Source: Paenibacillus sp. E222
Lineage (GTDB): Bacteria > Bacillota > Bacilli > Paenibacillales > Paenibacillaceae
Length of the DNA stretch: 64,000 nucleotides
NCBI RefSeq assembly: GCF_013401555.1
Contig: NZ_CP058552.1
Coordinates: 2,232,001 to 2,296,000 of the forward strand
Reading direction: 5' to 3'
Positions 1 through 7,869 of the stretch are shown one piece after another. Made by a program: the position numbers and the translations under genes. Numbering within the stretch: the first letter of the stretch is position 1; every line of letters starts with the position of its first letter. The notes beneath the pieces are model-generated. The model made no database searches, was not told the DNA's origin, and was given only the letters and a program-made list of their open reading frames with translations.

Positions 1-12
1 ATCTTGTATAGG

Positions 13-71
13 ACAAAACACACATTGAATCTGTCCCTGACCACAGGAAGAACAGAATGATGTGTGTTTGT
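13..71. repeat. Imperfect inverted repeat downstream of the stalk-domain gene
   Basis: The arms ACAAAACACACAT (13-25) and ATGTGTGTTTGT (60-71) are nearly complementary, and the interior (about 27-56) is also partly self-complementary. It lies just past the stop of the minus-strand gene ending at 117, so it could act as a 3' stem-loop or terminator. There is no clear U-tract. Confidence 0.4.
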
Positions 72-116
72 TAGTTTTATGATTTTCAGTGTGTTTCTAT
101 GATTCTAGCTGCGAAA

Positions 117-1220
117 TTATTTCACTTTTTGTACAGATACAGCCATTTGCTCCAGCTGTGTATGAGTCAAAGCGTTATTTGTTGAGCTGAGGGTCACATA
201 GCGATCATCCAGTTTGAATGTCAGCATGTCGGTTTGATCCGGTGTGTACCATTTGGCGGTAACTCCGTTGGGCAATTTAACATTTTTGCCATCATAGCTG
301 AAGGAGAAGTCTTTAGGCGACACCGTGACATTCATGTGATTGAAGACAAAGTTTACACCATCGCCACCTGCAGCCACACTTTTGAATGAATCCCCGGCAA
401 TCATGTGTTGTGGTGCGTACGCAGTCTCAAATCCTTGGAATTTCGCAAAGGCTTTGCGGATGGCAGCTGATTGTTCTTGGGTATATTTCACATCAGCGAA
501 GCCCGTAACGCCTTGATCATTGCCTTGAACCTTTTGCACAGATACAGCCACTTGCTGCAACTGAGCCTGAGACAGCTTATGGTCAGGTGAGCTTATTGTG
601 ACGTAACGATCATCCAGTTTGAACGTGAGCATACCCGTTTGATCCGGTGTGTACCACTTGGCTGTGACGCCATTGGACAGTTTGACATCTTTGCCATTGT
701 AACCGTCCGAATAATCTCTTGGAGACACATCCACTTTCATATGATTAAATGTAAAGCTCACTCCATCGCCGCCAGCACCTACACTTTTGAACGTATCACC
801 TGCAATCATCTGCTCAGGAGCGTATGCTGTCTCGAAGCCATCGAACTGTGCAAATGCCTTTTGAATGGCTTCTTTTTGCGCTGCGCTATAGGTTACATTG
901 TTCAATGTGGAAGGATTGCTTATAGCTTCTCCGATGATCACCTGTCCTTTTTTACCGTCATACGATACAGGTACATGCAGCGCATCAGCAATGGCACGTA
1001 CAGGCAGATAAGTTGAATTATTGTAAGTGATTGGAGCCAGTTTGTTGCCATTGCCATCCGTTGGTGAGTACGCCGCACCGTCTACATTGAAGCTGATCCC
1101 ATGGTTGAGATATGCCGAGATTTTCTCCAGCTGAGTGCCTGCGAACACGCCCGTTGCTCCTGTTAATGTCATGCCCAGTACCATCATCGTTGCTGCGGAT
1201 TTCTTCAAGTTTTTCTTCAT
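117..1220 (-). CDS. Secreted stalk-domain protein with two ~124-aa repeats
   Basis: This is a 367-aa exported protein of unknown function. Residues 1-27 form a signal peptide ending VFA-G. Residues about 38-97 resemble the copper amine oxidase N-terminal (stalk) domain, with the typical YLPVRAIADAL stretch, which is common on Paenibacillus cell surfaces. Two homologous repeats follow, at about 109-231 and 244-367. They share FETAYAP, MIAGD.FKSV, GGDGV.F.FNHM and NGVTAKWYTPDQT, and they are so alike that the duplication looks recent. The start at 1220 is supported by AAAGGAGAG upstream. No enzymatic motif is visible, and the repeat does not match a family I can name. A wall-associated or binding role is inference only. 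Confidence 0.85.
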   Translation of the reverse strand: MKKNLKKSAATMMVLGMTLTGATGVFAGTQLEKISAYLNHGISFNVDGAAYSPTDGNGNKLAPITYNNSTYLPVRAIADALHVPVSYDGKKGQVIIGEAISNPSTLNNVTYSAAQKEAIQKAFAQFDGFETAYAPEQMIAGDTFKSVGAGGDGVSFTFNHMKVDVSPRDYSDGYNGKDVKLSNGVTAKWYTPDQTGMLTFKLDDRYVTISSPDHKLSQAQLQQVAVSVQKVQGNDQGVTGFADVKYTQEQSAAIRKAFAKFQGFETAYAPQHMIAGDSFKSVAAGGDGVNFVFNHMNVTVSPKDFSFSYDGKNVKLPNGVTAKWYTPDQTDMLTFKLDDRYVTLSSTNNALTHTQLEQMAVSVQKVK

Positions 1221-1270
1221 GTGTATAACTCTCCTTTAAATTGTGTTTTTTATAATGGCTTGCTGTCCTT

Positions 1271-1645
1271 ATGGCTTTATATTACCCGCGGAACATATCC
1301 AGAATAATTCTGAATTATCTCGAACTTGTAAACATGTGTAAGGATTTTTCATTTGGAATTTGTTGTTTAGAGGAGAGCATTCACATTATTGATGTTGGAG
1401 AAGCAAGGAGAGGGGATATTCATTTCGATCAGGCAGCCGCGCTGACTTCCTTCATTCCCACATCTGTTACAGAGAGAGAACTGTCAGAGATTGCAGCTGA
1501 TTTTGAGCAGGGATATACACAGGAAGGTAATTCTTTCAGCAGGAAAAGTCTTTATGAACAAATGCATATGTGGGTGATACGTGGACTCTTGGCCATCCTA
1601 AGAGAGAAGGGAATGGTTCGCCACACCATCCCATATGTACAATGA
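1271..1645 (+). CDS. Hypothetical protein, start uncertain, possibly a remnant
   Basis: The frame is open for up to 124 codons. The C-terminal two thirds (from about residue 45, with EIAADFEQGYTQEGNSF and MHMWVIRGLLAI) looks like a genuine amphipathic protein sequence. However, no Shine-Dalgarno sequence precedes the ATG at 1271 or the in-frame ATG near 1334. AGGAGAG occurs inside the frame near 1370 and 1406 without a good start codon after it. It may be a 5'-degraded gene, or a gene with an unusual start. I do not recognise the family. Confidence 0.35.
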   Translation: MALYYPRNISRIILNYLELVNMCKDFSFGICCLEESIHIIDVGEARRGDIHFDQAAALTSFIPTSVTERELSEIAADFEQGYTQEGNSFSRKSLYEQMHMWVIRGLLAILREKGMVRHTIPYVQ

Positions 1646-1705
1646 AACCTTAAATTACTCGAAAAGTTCAGACATGTACTTTACTTTGCTGAGATTAAGG
1701 GCTCT

Positions 1706-1912
1706 TCAATTCACTAAATACAGGATGAAACCGCCTATACCGAGAACGATGGCACCAACGTATACATAGGTAAGTTTGCTCAGATTTTGCCTGGTCCTGC
1801 GATCATACTCGGGGTTGCTGGTCTGATTCGCTTTTGAATTCCCGATGATCATGGTAGCAATTCCACCGAATAGGGCAATGCCAACAATTAAAATATAGGG
1901 CAGCAATGTCAT
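1706..1912 (-). CDS. Small two-helix membrane protein
   Basis: This 68-aa hypothetical protein has two hydrophobic helices (about 4-23 and 47-66) joined by a polar, charged loop (SKANQTSNPEYDRRTRQN). I chose the start at 1912 because a perfect GAAGGAGGTC lies 5 bases upstream. The longer reading from 1951 would put that Shine-Dalgarno sequence inside the gene. It stands alone on the minus strand. Function unknown. Confidence 0.7.
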   Translation of the reverse strand: MTLLPYILIVGIALFGGIATMIIGNSKANQTSNPEYDRRTRQNLSKLTYVYVGAIVLGIGGFILYLVN

Positions 1913-1951
1913 GCGATGACCTCCTTCATTGAAATCAATCGTTCTTTTCAT

Positions 1952-2239
1952 TGTACTTCAAGTTTACCTTGGATGTAAGTTTTTATTGATAAATAAAGGA
2001 AAATAAAGTCCTTCTCTTACAGTATGTATGCGGTGCTAAATGGAGCGGATCACTATAATTTTAAAATTTTAAATTTGAGATAAACCTTGTTGTGACGCGT
2101 ATTTGCGGCTTTCCTGAGCGGAGGCTGCAATTTTTTTTGCCCAGAGAGTGATCCAGATTGAAGAACCCTGCGTTATACCCTATGAAGACGACGACGAGGA
2201 AACAAAGGATAAACAAAACTAACCGAGGAGTGACACGTA
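1952..2239. other. Intergenic region with inverted repeat and stem-loop
   Basis: GGATCACT (2047-2054) and AGTGATCC (2147-2154) are perfectly complementary. Between them lies a terminator-like hairpin, TGCGGCTTTCC (2104-2114) with GGAGGCTGCA (2120-2129), followed by eight T (2131-2138). A TATAAT occurs at 2054-2059 without a recognisable -35. The hairpin may be a terminator ahead of the next gene or part of its leader. Confidence 0.4.
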
Positions 2240-3874
2240 ATGAAAATGAAAATGAAGAAATTTATCGCACCGATGCTGAGCTTGACGTTATTAATGCCGG
2301 GAATCGCCGGGGCTGCTGCAGCACCACAGACACCAATGACTACAATGAAGGCAAGTGTCAATACACCTGCTGCTGACCTGAGAGCGAGCCTGGATCACCT
2401 GTTATCCGAACACTTTGCACTCGCAGTAACCGCAATGGCGAAGGCATATGACGGAGCAAAAGATGCAGACGCAGCTTACAAAGCACTCGACCAAAATGCA
2501 TTGGACATGCAGCCGGCAATCGCTTCCCTTTACGGTGATGCAGGAGCCAAAGAATTCGAACGTATCTTCCGCGCTCATAACAAATATACAGATGATCTTG
2601 TGAAAGCAACTAAGATGGGTAACCAGGCTGGAATCAAACAGGCTCAGAATAATATCAACGGTTTTGTAGAAGAATTCTCTACATTCCTCAGCACCGCAAC
2701 GGAAGGCAAATTGCCAAAAGAAGCAGCCAAAAATGCTTTGAAAGTACATGAAGATCTCGTGCAAAAAGTATTTGATGAATATGTAGCAGGTGACTACACC
2801 GATGCATACAAAGCTTACCGTAAAGGTTTCAAAGAAATGTTCGACGTGAGTAAAGCACTTTCCACAGCAATCACAACACAAATGCCTGAGAAATTCGAGA
2901 ACAGCAAAGCGGATACACCAGCAGCTAATCTGAGATCTGCACTGAACCACTTGGCTTCCGAGCACTTCGCTCTGTCGGCTCTGCAAATGCAAGAGCAATA
3001 CGATGGCCGCACAGCAGCATCCAATGCACTGGTTACAGCTGAAGCTGGAAACACAGCGGATTTCAAGGCAGCGATTGCTTCCATTTACGGTAATGACGGT
3101 GCCAATGCGTTCGAGAAAATTTGGGTAACCAACCACGTGAATGCACAAAGCGACTATGTAACAGCGGTTAAAAACAATGATGCAACAGCTCGTGCAGCTG
3201 TGGAGAAACGTATTGACGGATTTACAACGGAGTTCGCGACGTTCCTGGATTCCGCTACAGCGGGTAACCTGCCAAAAGCTGCCGGACAACAAGCATTGAC
3301 GACACATGAGAAGCAAGTACAACAAGTATTGGATCAATACGCTGCGGCTAACTACGAAGGTTCGTACACGACTAACCGTGAAGGATTCAAAGTTATGTTT
3401 GGTGTAGGTCAAGCCCTGGGTAATGCAATTGTGACTCAATTCAATGATAAATTCCAAGAGCAACCCACTACACCGACAATGCCCGAAACAAGTACAACAA
3501 CTGTATGGATGCAGCTGAACAGCAAAACGCTGAAAATCAATGACAAAACAACCAACATGGACACCAAGCCAATGCTTTGGAAAAACACAACCTATATTCC
3601 ACTGCGCTTCCTGAGCGAAGGAATTGGTGCAACCGTGAAATGGGATAAAAAAGCACAACAAGTAACGGTAATGGCTGGCAATGATACATTGAAGTTCTGG
3701 GTGAACAACAACGTTATGGAAGTGAACGGCATGAAGAAAAATGTGGGTGCAACGGTCTTTGTTAACAAAGATGGACGTACACAAGTGCCACTGCGTTTCA
3801 TCGCTGAGCTTCTTGGGTGGGATGTAAAATGGACTCAAAAAGACGGCTCCATCACATTAACTAAATCCATGTAA
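2240..3874 (+). CDS. Secreted protein: two helical repeats plus C-terminal stalk domain
   Basis: This 544-aa protein has a signal peptide (1 to about 27). Two homologous, mostly helical repeats follow, at about 42-222 and 226-410. Each has a TPAA.LR..L.HL.SEHFAL entry, a central F..I...H segment, an EF.TFL..AT..LP patch and a late HE..V..V helix ending GF..MF. Residues about 421-544 form a copper-amine-oxidase-like stalk domain (two YIPLRFL/VPLRFI-type motifs). The conserved histidines and acidic residues in the helices could bind a metal or ligand, but that is inference. The start is supported by GAGGAG upstream, and a terminator follows. Function unknown; export and probable cell-wall association fit the domains. 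Confidence 0.88.
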   Translation: MKMKMKKFIAPMLSLTLLMPGIAGAAAAPQTPMTTMKASVNTPAADLRASLDHLLSEHFALAVTAMAKAYDGAKDADAAYKALDQNALDMQPAIASLYGDAGAKEFERIFRAHNKYTDDLVKATKMGNQAGIKQAQNNINGFVEEFSTFLSTATEGKLPKEAAKNALKVHEDLVQKVFDEYVAGDYTDAYKAYRKGFKEMFDVSKALSTAITTQMPEKFENSKADTPAANLRSALNHLASEHFALSALQMQEQYDGRTAASNALVTAEAGNTADFKAAIASIYGNDGANAFEKIWVTNHVNAQSDYVTAVKNNDATARAAVEKRIDGFTTEFATFLDSATAGNLPKAAGQQALTTHEKQVQQVLDQYAAANYEGSYTTNREGFKVMFGVGQALGNAIVTQFNDKFQEQPTTPTMPETSTTTVWMQLNSKTLKINDKTTNMDTKPMLWKNTTYIPLRFLSEGIGATVKWDKKAQQVTVMAGNDTLKFWVNNNVMEVNGMKKNVGATVFVNKDGRTQVPLRFIAELLGWDVKWTQKDGSITLTKSM

Positions 3875-3889
3875 TTACTATCTATAAAA

Positions 3890-3937
3890 GAAAAATGAAA
3901 AGAGCTGCCCCATACGGCAGCTTTTTTCATTTTCATT
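3890..3937 (+). terminator. Rho-independent terminator, probably bidirectional
   Basis: The stem AGCTGCC (3903-3909) / GGCAGCT (3916-3922) is followed by a run of T. The flanks AAAATGAAA and TTTCATTTT extend the pairing. It lies 28 bases after the stalk-domain gene. Confidence 0.85.
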
Positions 3938-3950
3938 TTAGTGTGTATTC

Positions 3951-3975
3951 CTTATCTTATCTTATCTTATCTTAC
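3951..3975. repeat. Short tandem repeat (CTTAT)n
   Basis: Four copies of CTTAT are followed by CTTAC, in the 320-base gap between the stalk gene and bdbC. I see nothing else in that gap apart from the terminator. A slippage-prone pentamer this close to a gene could vary between strains. Confidence 0.8.
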
Positions 3976-4194
3976 TTTGGGAATCAGCAATCCAATCTGT
4001 ATTACATGGACGCAAAAAGGCCACATCAAAATATTCAAATATTTGGTATAATCAAGGCAGTCAGCAACCTCGACACGTGTTTTTGCTCACGGTACGGTGG
4101 TGGACTGTACATAATTGTATTCATTAGCCCGTTGGAGTCATGTATGTTGTATTATTATTCGGTATGATCAAACAAGAAAAGGGGGTTCAAGCGG

Positions 4195-4647
4195 ATGGAC
4201 ACAGCTTCAAAGCCTGAGCGACGGGCAAAACATATTGATACCCGTCTGTTTATTGCCTGGGCCGTATCAGTCATTGCGACTGGAGGCAGCCTTTATTTTA
4301 GTGAGATTAAGGGATACATCCCCTGTGATCTGTGCTGGTTCCAACGGATCTTCATGTATCCGTTAACGATTCTACTCGGCATTGCCTACTTCAAGGATGA
4401 CGTGGGCATTACCAAATATGTTCTTCCGCTTAGTTTCATCGGAGGTGGAATCTCGTTATACCATGTAACAATTCAGCGTATCTACTCGGCTACAGGAAGT
4501 TCAGTGGCATGCGGACAAATTCCGTGTTATACCGATTATTTGAACTGGTTTGGTTTTATCACCATTCCGTTACTTGCACTGATCGCATTTATCATCATTA
4601 TTGTTATGCTGTGGGGAATTGGCAAAACACCAAAATCTTCTTCATAA
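4195..4647 (+). CDS. bdbC: DsbB/BdbC-type disulfide bond formation protein
   Basis: This 150-aa protein has four membrane helices. It carries the DsbB-family redox pairs: CDLC (C44/C47, in PCDLCWFQR after the first helix) and CGQIPC (C106/C111) in the second external loop. BdbC proteins reoxidise a thioredoxin-like partner (BdbD) outside the membrane and pass electrons to quinone. No BdbD gene lies next to it. The lipoprotein gene 17 bases downstream is probably cotranscribed. AAAAGGGGG lies upstream of the start. The family is clear; the exact substrate is inferred. Confidence 0.9.
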   Translation: MDTASKPERRAKHIDTRLFIAWAVSVIATGGSLYFSEIKGYIPCDLCWFQRIFMYPLTILLGIAYFKDDVGITKYVLPLSFIGGGISLYHVTIQRIYSATGSSVACGQIPCYTDYLNWFGFITIPLLALIAFIIIIVMLWGIGKTPKSSS

Positions 4648-4664
4648 GAAAGGACAGATCATTG

Positions 4665-5108
4665 ATGAGCGGACAAGTCCGTTGGTTCATGCCCTTCATC
4701 ATTCTGACCCTCCTGATTGCGGGATGTTCGGAACAGAAGCAGTCCCAGTCAGGTGAGATGCCGGAGATGATTAAGGTGAAGCTCATGGTCCCTGACAAGG
4801 CTTCCCTCCATAAGCCCGTGACCTTGCAGGTGAAGCTCACTCAGGGTGATGTCCCGGTAAGCAATGCGGATCAAGTTCAATTCCAGATCTGGGATGAGCT
4901 TGAGGATGCCCCAGCAGTCTCGCCTGAATTAGGAATGATGACTGAGGAGAAGCTGGAGGAACAAGGCGCTTTGAAGGCAAGCGAGGTTGAGAATGGTCTG
5001 TATGAGGTGCAGTATACTTTTGAGCAGCCAGGTACGTATGTGGTGCAGGCCCATGTGACACAAGGGGCTATGCACAGTATGCCCAGAGCGAAGATCCAGG
5101 CGAAGTAA
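4665..5108 (+). CDS. YtkA/FixH-like lipoprotein
   Basis: This 147-aa lipoprotein has a hydrophobic signal with lipobox LIAGC (C21). A beta-rich domain follows: VKLMVPDKASLHKPVTLQVK, then a Y.V.Y.F..PGTYVV.AHV block typical of YtkA-like/FixH domains, with a final H.MP motif. Members of this family are associated with metal or oxidase maturation. Coupling to BdbC next door is inference. I chose the start at 4665, with AAGAAAGG upstream, because an earlier start would overlap bdbC in another frame. Confidence 0.8.
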   Translation: MSGQVRWFMPFIILTLLIAGCSEQKQSQSGEMPEMIKVKLMVPDKASLHKPVTLQVKLTQGDVPVSNADQVQFQIWDELEDAPAVSPELGMMTEEKLEEQGALKASEVENGLYEVQYTFEQPGTYVVQAHVTQGAMHSMPRAKIQAK

Positions 5109-5128
5109 AGCGAAGACGGGCGTGGGGA

Positions 5129-5158
5129 TTGGTTCCGGGCTGGAAATACGTATATAAT
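5129..5158 (+). promoter_or_regulatory. Promoter of the LacI regulator gene
   Basis: TTGGTT (5129-5134), an 18-base spacer and TATAAT (5153-5158), 39 bases before the chosen ATG at 5198. Read by eye. Confidence 0.6.
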
Positions 5159-5197
5159 CATTAAGATATGAAGAATGTTGTAGGAAAAGAGGTTGTT

Positions 5198-6178
5198 ATG
5201 GCAACAATTCATGATGTTGCACTCAAAGCAGGCGTTTCCGTAACTACCGTCTCGCGTGTATTAAACAATCGGGGTTACATCAGTCAGAAGACCCGGGATA
5301 AAGTGTATCAGACCATGAACGAACTGAATTATCGTCCCAATGAAATTGCCCGTTCTCTGCTGCGTAAGCAGTCCAATGTCATCGGCTTGATTATTCCTGA
5401 TGTGTCACATCCGTTTTTTGGTGAACTGGCGAATTATATTGAGTTTCATGCATACCGGAACGGGTTAAAAATGATGCTGTGCAACTCACACATGGACCCT
5501 TCCAAAGAGCGAGAGTATGTGGAAATGCTCAAGGGTAACCGGGTCGACGGAATTATTATGGGAAGCCATACGCTCGAAGTGGATGAGTACATGAATCTGC
5601 ATTCTCCCATTGTTACATTGGACCGGCAGATTGGTACCGACATCCCGTTCATCTCATCTGATAATTATCAGGGCGGGGTTATGGCAGCCGAATTACTGCT
5701 CTCCAAAGGCAGACGACACGTTGCGCATATCTGCGGCAATCTAGGGCTGCAAATGCTGTCCAATCGCAGAACGACAGGTTTCACGGACACACTGAAGGCA
5801 CATGGAATCCAGCCGGTCATGATTCATGAAACCGACCTTAATGTGTTCAGTCAGCATCAGTACACTGAATTGGTCGGAAAACTGCTTGCTGAGCATCCCG
5901 AAGTGGATGGACTGTTCGTCACCAGTGATCTGATGGCCATTCATGCCTTGAAGCAGATCGTGCTTCAGGGTCGCAAAGTTCCCGAGGATATCGCAATTGT
6001 TGGTTATGACGACATCCAGGCGGCGGGTTATGCGATGCCAGGCATTACAACCATAAGGCAGCCAATGGAGGCCATGGCTGAGCTTGCAGTCGAATTGATC
6101 CGAAGTCAGATCGCTGAGGAAGAGATCGGGATGGAGCATATTTTACCAGTCACACTGGTGGAGAGGGAGACGACCTGA
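5198..6178 (+). CDS. LacI-family regulator, probable sucrose-operon repressor
   Basis: This 326-aa protein has an N-terminal LacI helix-turn-helix (IHDVALKAGVSVTTVSRVLN, residues 3-22), a hinge (YRPNEIARSL) and a periplasmic-binding-like effector domain to the end (VDGIIMGS, IVGYDDIQAAGYAMPGITTIRQP). The length is normal. I chose the ATG at 5198 (MATIHDV) because AAGAGG precedes it and the family starts there; an ATG at 5168 would add ten unlikely residues. It sits just upstream of, and in the same direction as, the transporter/GH32 operon. Two LacI-type operators lie in that operon's promoter, so repression relieved by a sucrose-type inducer is the obvious inference. Confidence 0.9.
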   Translation: MATIHDVALKAGVSVTTVSRVLNNRGYISQKTRDKVYQTMNELNYRPNEIARSLLRKQSNVIGLIIPDVSHPFFGELANYIEFHAYRNGLKMMLCNSHMDPSKEREYVEMLKGNRVDGIIMGSHTLEVDEYMNLHSPIVTLDRQIGTDIPFISSDNYQGGVMAAELLLSKGRRHVAHICGNLGLQMLSNRRTTGFTDTLKAHGIQPVMIHETDLNVFSQHQYTELVGKLLAEHPEVDGLFVTSDLMAIHALKQIVLQGRKVPEDIAIVGYDDIQAAGYAMPGITTIRQPMEAMAELAVELIRSQIAEEEIGMEHILPVTLVERETT

Positions 6179-6195
6179 GCAAGGTCGTTTTTTTT
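6170..6195 (+). terminator. Terminator overlapping the lacI-family stop codon
   Basis: The stem ACGACCT (6170-6176) / AGGTCGT (6182-6188) is followed by eight T. The stop codon TGA lies at the start of the loop, so the terminator begins inside the coding sequence. It separates regulator and operon transcription. Confidence 0.9.
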
Positions 6196-6258
6196 GCATT
6201 CTTTGATTCGTCTAAAATATTGTAAAAATCAATAGGGAAGGAAACTTGTTTATTTTTA

Positions 6259-6297
6259 TGTCAAACGATTGACATGTCAAACCTTTGACATTATAAT
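6259..6297 (+). promoter_or_regulatory. Consensus promoter with two abutting 16-bp LacI-type operators
   Basis: TTGACA (6269-6274), exactly 17 bases, then TATAAT (6292-6297) make a full sigma-A consensus. Operator 1, TGTCAAACGATTGACA (6259-6274), ends on the -35 box. Operator 2, TGTCAAACCTTTGACA (6275-6290), abuts it and fills the spacer. Both are near-perfect palindromes. Binding by the upstream LacI protein would block RNA polymerase directly. Confidence 0.85.
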
Positions 6298-6303
6298 CTG
6301 TTT

Positions 6304-6317
6304 TGTAAGCGTTTCCT
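6304..6317 (+). promoter_or_regulatory. cre-like site at the transcription start
   Basis: TGTAAGCGTTTCCT matches the CcpA consensus TGWAANCGNTNWCA at 12 of 14 positions and lies 7 bases after the -10 box. It suggests catabolite repression of the sucrose operon. Confidence 0.6.
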
Positions 6318-6346
6318 TTTATATTAATGAACGGGGGCCATGACAG

Positions 6347-7666
6347 ATGAAAAGAGAGCAGAAATGGATGAAATTATCGGTATTATCTTTAATTATGGTT
6401 GTGATGTTATCCGCATGTGGCGGTGCGAAGACAGAAACAGGCTCAGGATCATCCTCATCGGACGGTGAGGTCAAAATCACGCTTCTGAATTCCAAAGCGG
6501 AGATTAACAGTCAGTTGGAACAGGCAGCCAAGGATTTTCAGTCCGAGAATCCCGGTATTACGCTGGAGATTGTGCCTGTAGGCAACGGTCAATCCCCATT
6601 TGAGAAAGCCTCGGCGCTGTATGCATCCGGTAACCCGACAACGATGATGATGCTGGATACAGGGGATGTTGAGAAATTCAAGGATCGCGTTCTGGATCTC
6701 ACTTCAGAGAAGTGGATGAAGGATGCTGTCGAGAACAGCACATCAGCTACCACATTTGATGGCAAAAACTATGCATTTCCTTTCTCCATTGAGGGATACG
6801 GTTTCATCTACAATCAGCAAGTGCTGGATCAGGCTGTAGGTGGCACATTTGATCCTCAATCCGTACAGACCACTGATCAGCTTGAGCAGCTGTTCCAAAA
6901 GATTGCAGCCACTGGAAAGTCACCTTTGATCGTCTCTCCGATGGATTGGTCGCTCGGTGCCCACTACCTTGGGCTTGCGTACGGTGGACAGTCCCCGGAT
7001 CGCGCCAAGGTTGATCAATTCATTAGTGACCTCAAGGCAGGCAAGGTGGATTTGGCTTCCAACACCGTCTTCAATGGCCTGATGGATACGTTTGACCTGA
7101 TGAAGACTTATAACATCGACAAAGCTTCCCCGTTATCCGGGACGTATGAGCGTGGACCCGAAGTGCTGGGCAAAGGGGAGGTTGGCATCTGGTTCCAGGG
7201 GAACTGGGCTTGGCCTCAAATTCACAGCTTTGATACAGCGGATGGAAAATATGGCTTCCTGCCGGTTCCTGTGAGCAACAATCCGGACGATTTTGGCAAC
7301 ACGCAAATTTCGGCAGCCGTATCCAAACGCATTCTGATCGACAAGGAAAAGAGCACACCTGCGCAGCAGGAAGCTGCCAAGAAATTTCTGGACTGGATTG
7401 TCTATGAGGCCAAAGGGCAGGATTTCCTGGTGAATCAGGCGACCATTATTCCGGCATTTAGCAATATCACTCTAGAACCGGCTGATCCGCTCGGCAAGTC
7501 GATTGGCGATTACATTAAGGCAGGTAAAATCGAGGAATCAATGAGCACACTTCCAGCCGACCATTGGTCCAAACTGGGTGCTTCCATGCAGAAATATTTG
7601 GCTGATGTTATTGATCGGGGCGGACTTGCCAAGGAAATTCAAGACTATTGGACCAAGGTAAAATAA
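6347..7666 (+). CDS. Family 1 solute-binding lipoprotein of the sucrose/fructan ABC importer
   Basis: This 439-aa lipoprotein has lipobox MLSAC (C24) and a Ser/Gly-rich linker. A bacterial extracellular binding protein fold follows (VKITLLNSKAEINSQ..., the VGIWFQGNWAWPQI stretch, and C-terminal DYIKAGKIEESMS). It captures the sugar outside the cell and hands it to the two permeases downstream. It is the first gene behind the operator-bearing promoter. The gene order of binding protein, permease, permease and GH32 points to sucrose or fructo-oligosaccharides (inference). A start at 6347 is consistent with GGGGG upstream. Confidence 0.9.
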   Translation: MKREQKWMKLSVLSLIMVVMLSACGGAKTETGSGSSSSDGEVKITLLNSKAEINSQLEQAAKDFQSENPGITLEIVPVGNGQSPFEKASALYASGNPTTMMMLDTGDVEKFKDRVLDLTSEKWMKDAVENSTSATTFDGKNYAFPFSIEGYGFIYNQQVLDQAVGGTFDPQSVQTTDQLEQLFQKIAATGKSPLIVSPMDWSLGAHYLGLAYGGQSPDRAKVDQFISDLKAGKVDLASNTVFNGLMDTFDLMKTYNIDKASPLSGTYERGPEVLGKGEVGIWFQGNWAWPQIHSFDTADGKYGFLPVPVSNNPDDFGNTQISAAVSKRILIDKEKSTPAQQEAAKKFLDWIVYEAKGQDFLVNQATIIPAFSNITLEPADPLGKSIGDYIKAGKIEESMSTLPADHWSKLGASMQKYLADVIDRGGLAKEIQDYWTKVK

Positions 7667-7697
7667 ATTCAACGTCAAAATAAACCAGAGTAGCTCA

Positions 7698-7732
7698 GGG
7701 CACAGGCGAGGAACATTTCTTACCTGCTGCCC
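7698..7732 (+). promoter_or_regulatory. Hairpin between binding-protein and permease genes
   Basis: GGGCACAGG (7698-7706) pairs with CCTGCTGCCC (7723-7732) with one bulge and has no U-tract. It lies within a 197-base gap. Such stems often protect the binding-protein part of the mRNA and lower downstream expression; that role is inferred. Confidence 0.5.
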
Positions 7733-7869
7733 TCCGGGCTTCTGTTGTTGCACATAGAGAATGGATGGTATGCCGGGAACAAGAGGTGGGGCGATGAGGA
7801 TTTTCGAACTGCCATTCCCGTCTACGGCTAACCGGCAGTCAATACAGTTGGACAGAGTGGAGGATGACA

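Noticed and set aside
2402..3838. 478-codon open frame on the minus strand, Cys/His-rich
   Set aside because: It is fully antisense to the clear signal-peptide and stalk-domain gene, has no ribosome binding site, and its odd composition is that of a reverse-frame shadow.
3895..4366. Two overlapping plus-strand frames of 83-90 codons before and over bdbC
   Set aside because: They start inside a terminator or end inside bdbC and have no ribosome binding sites.
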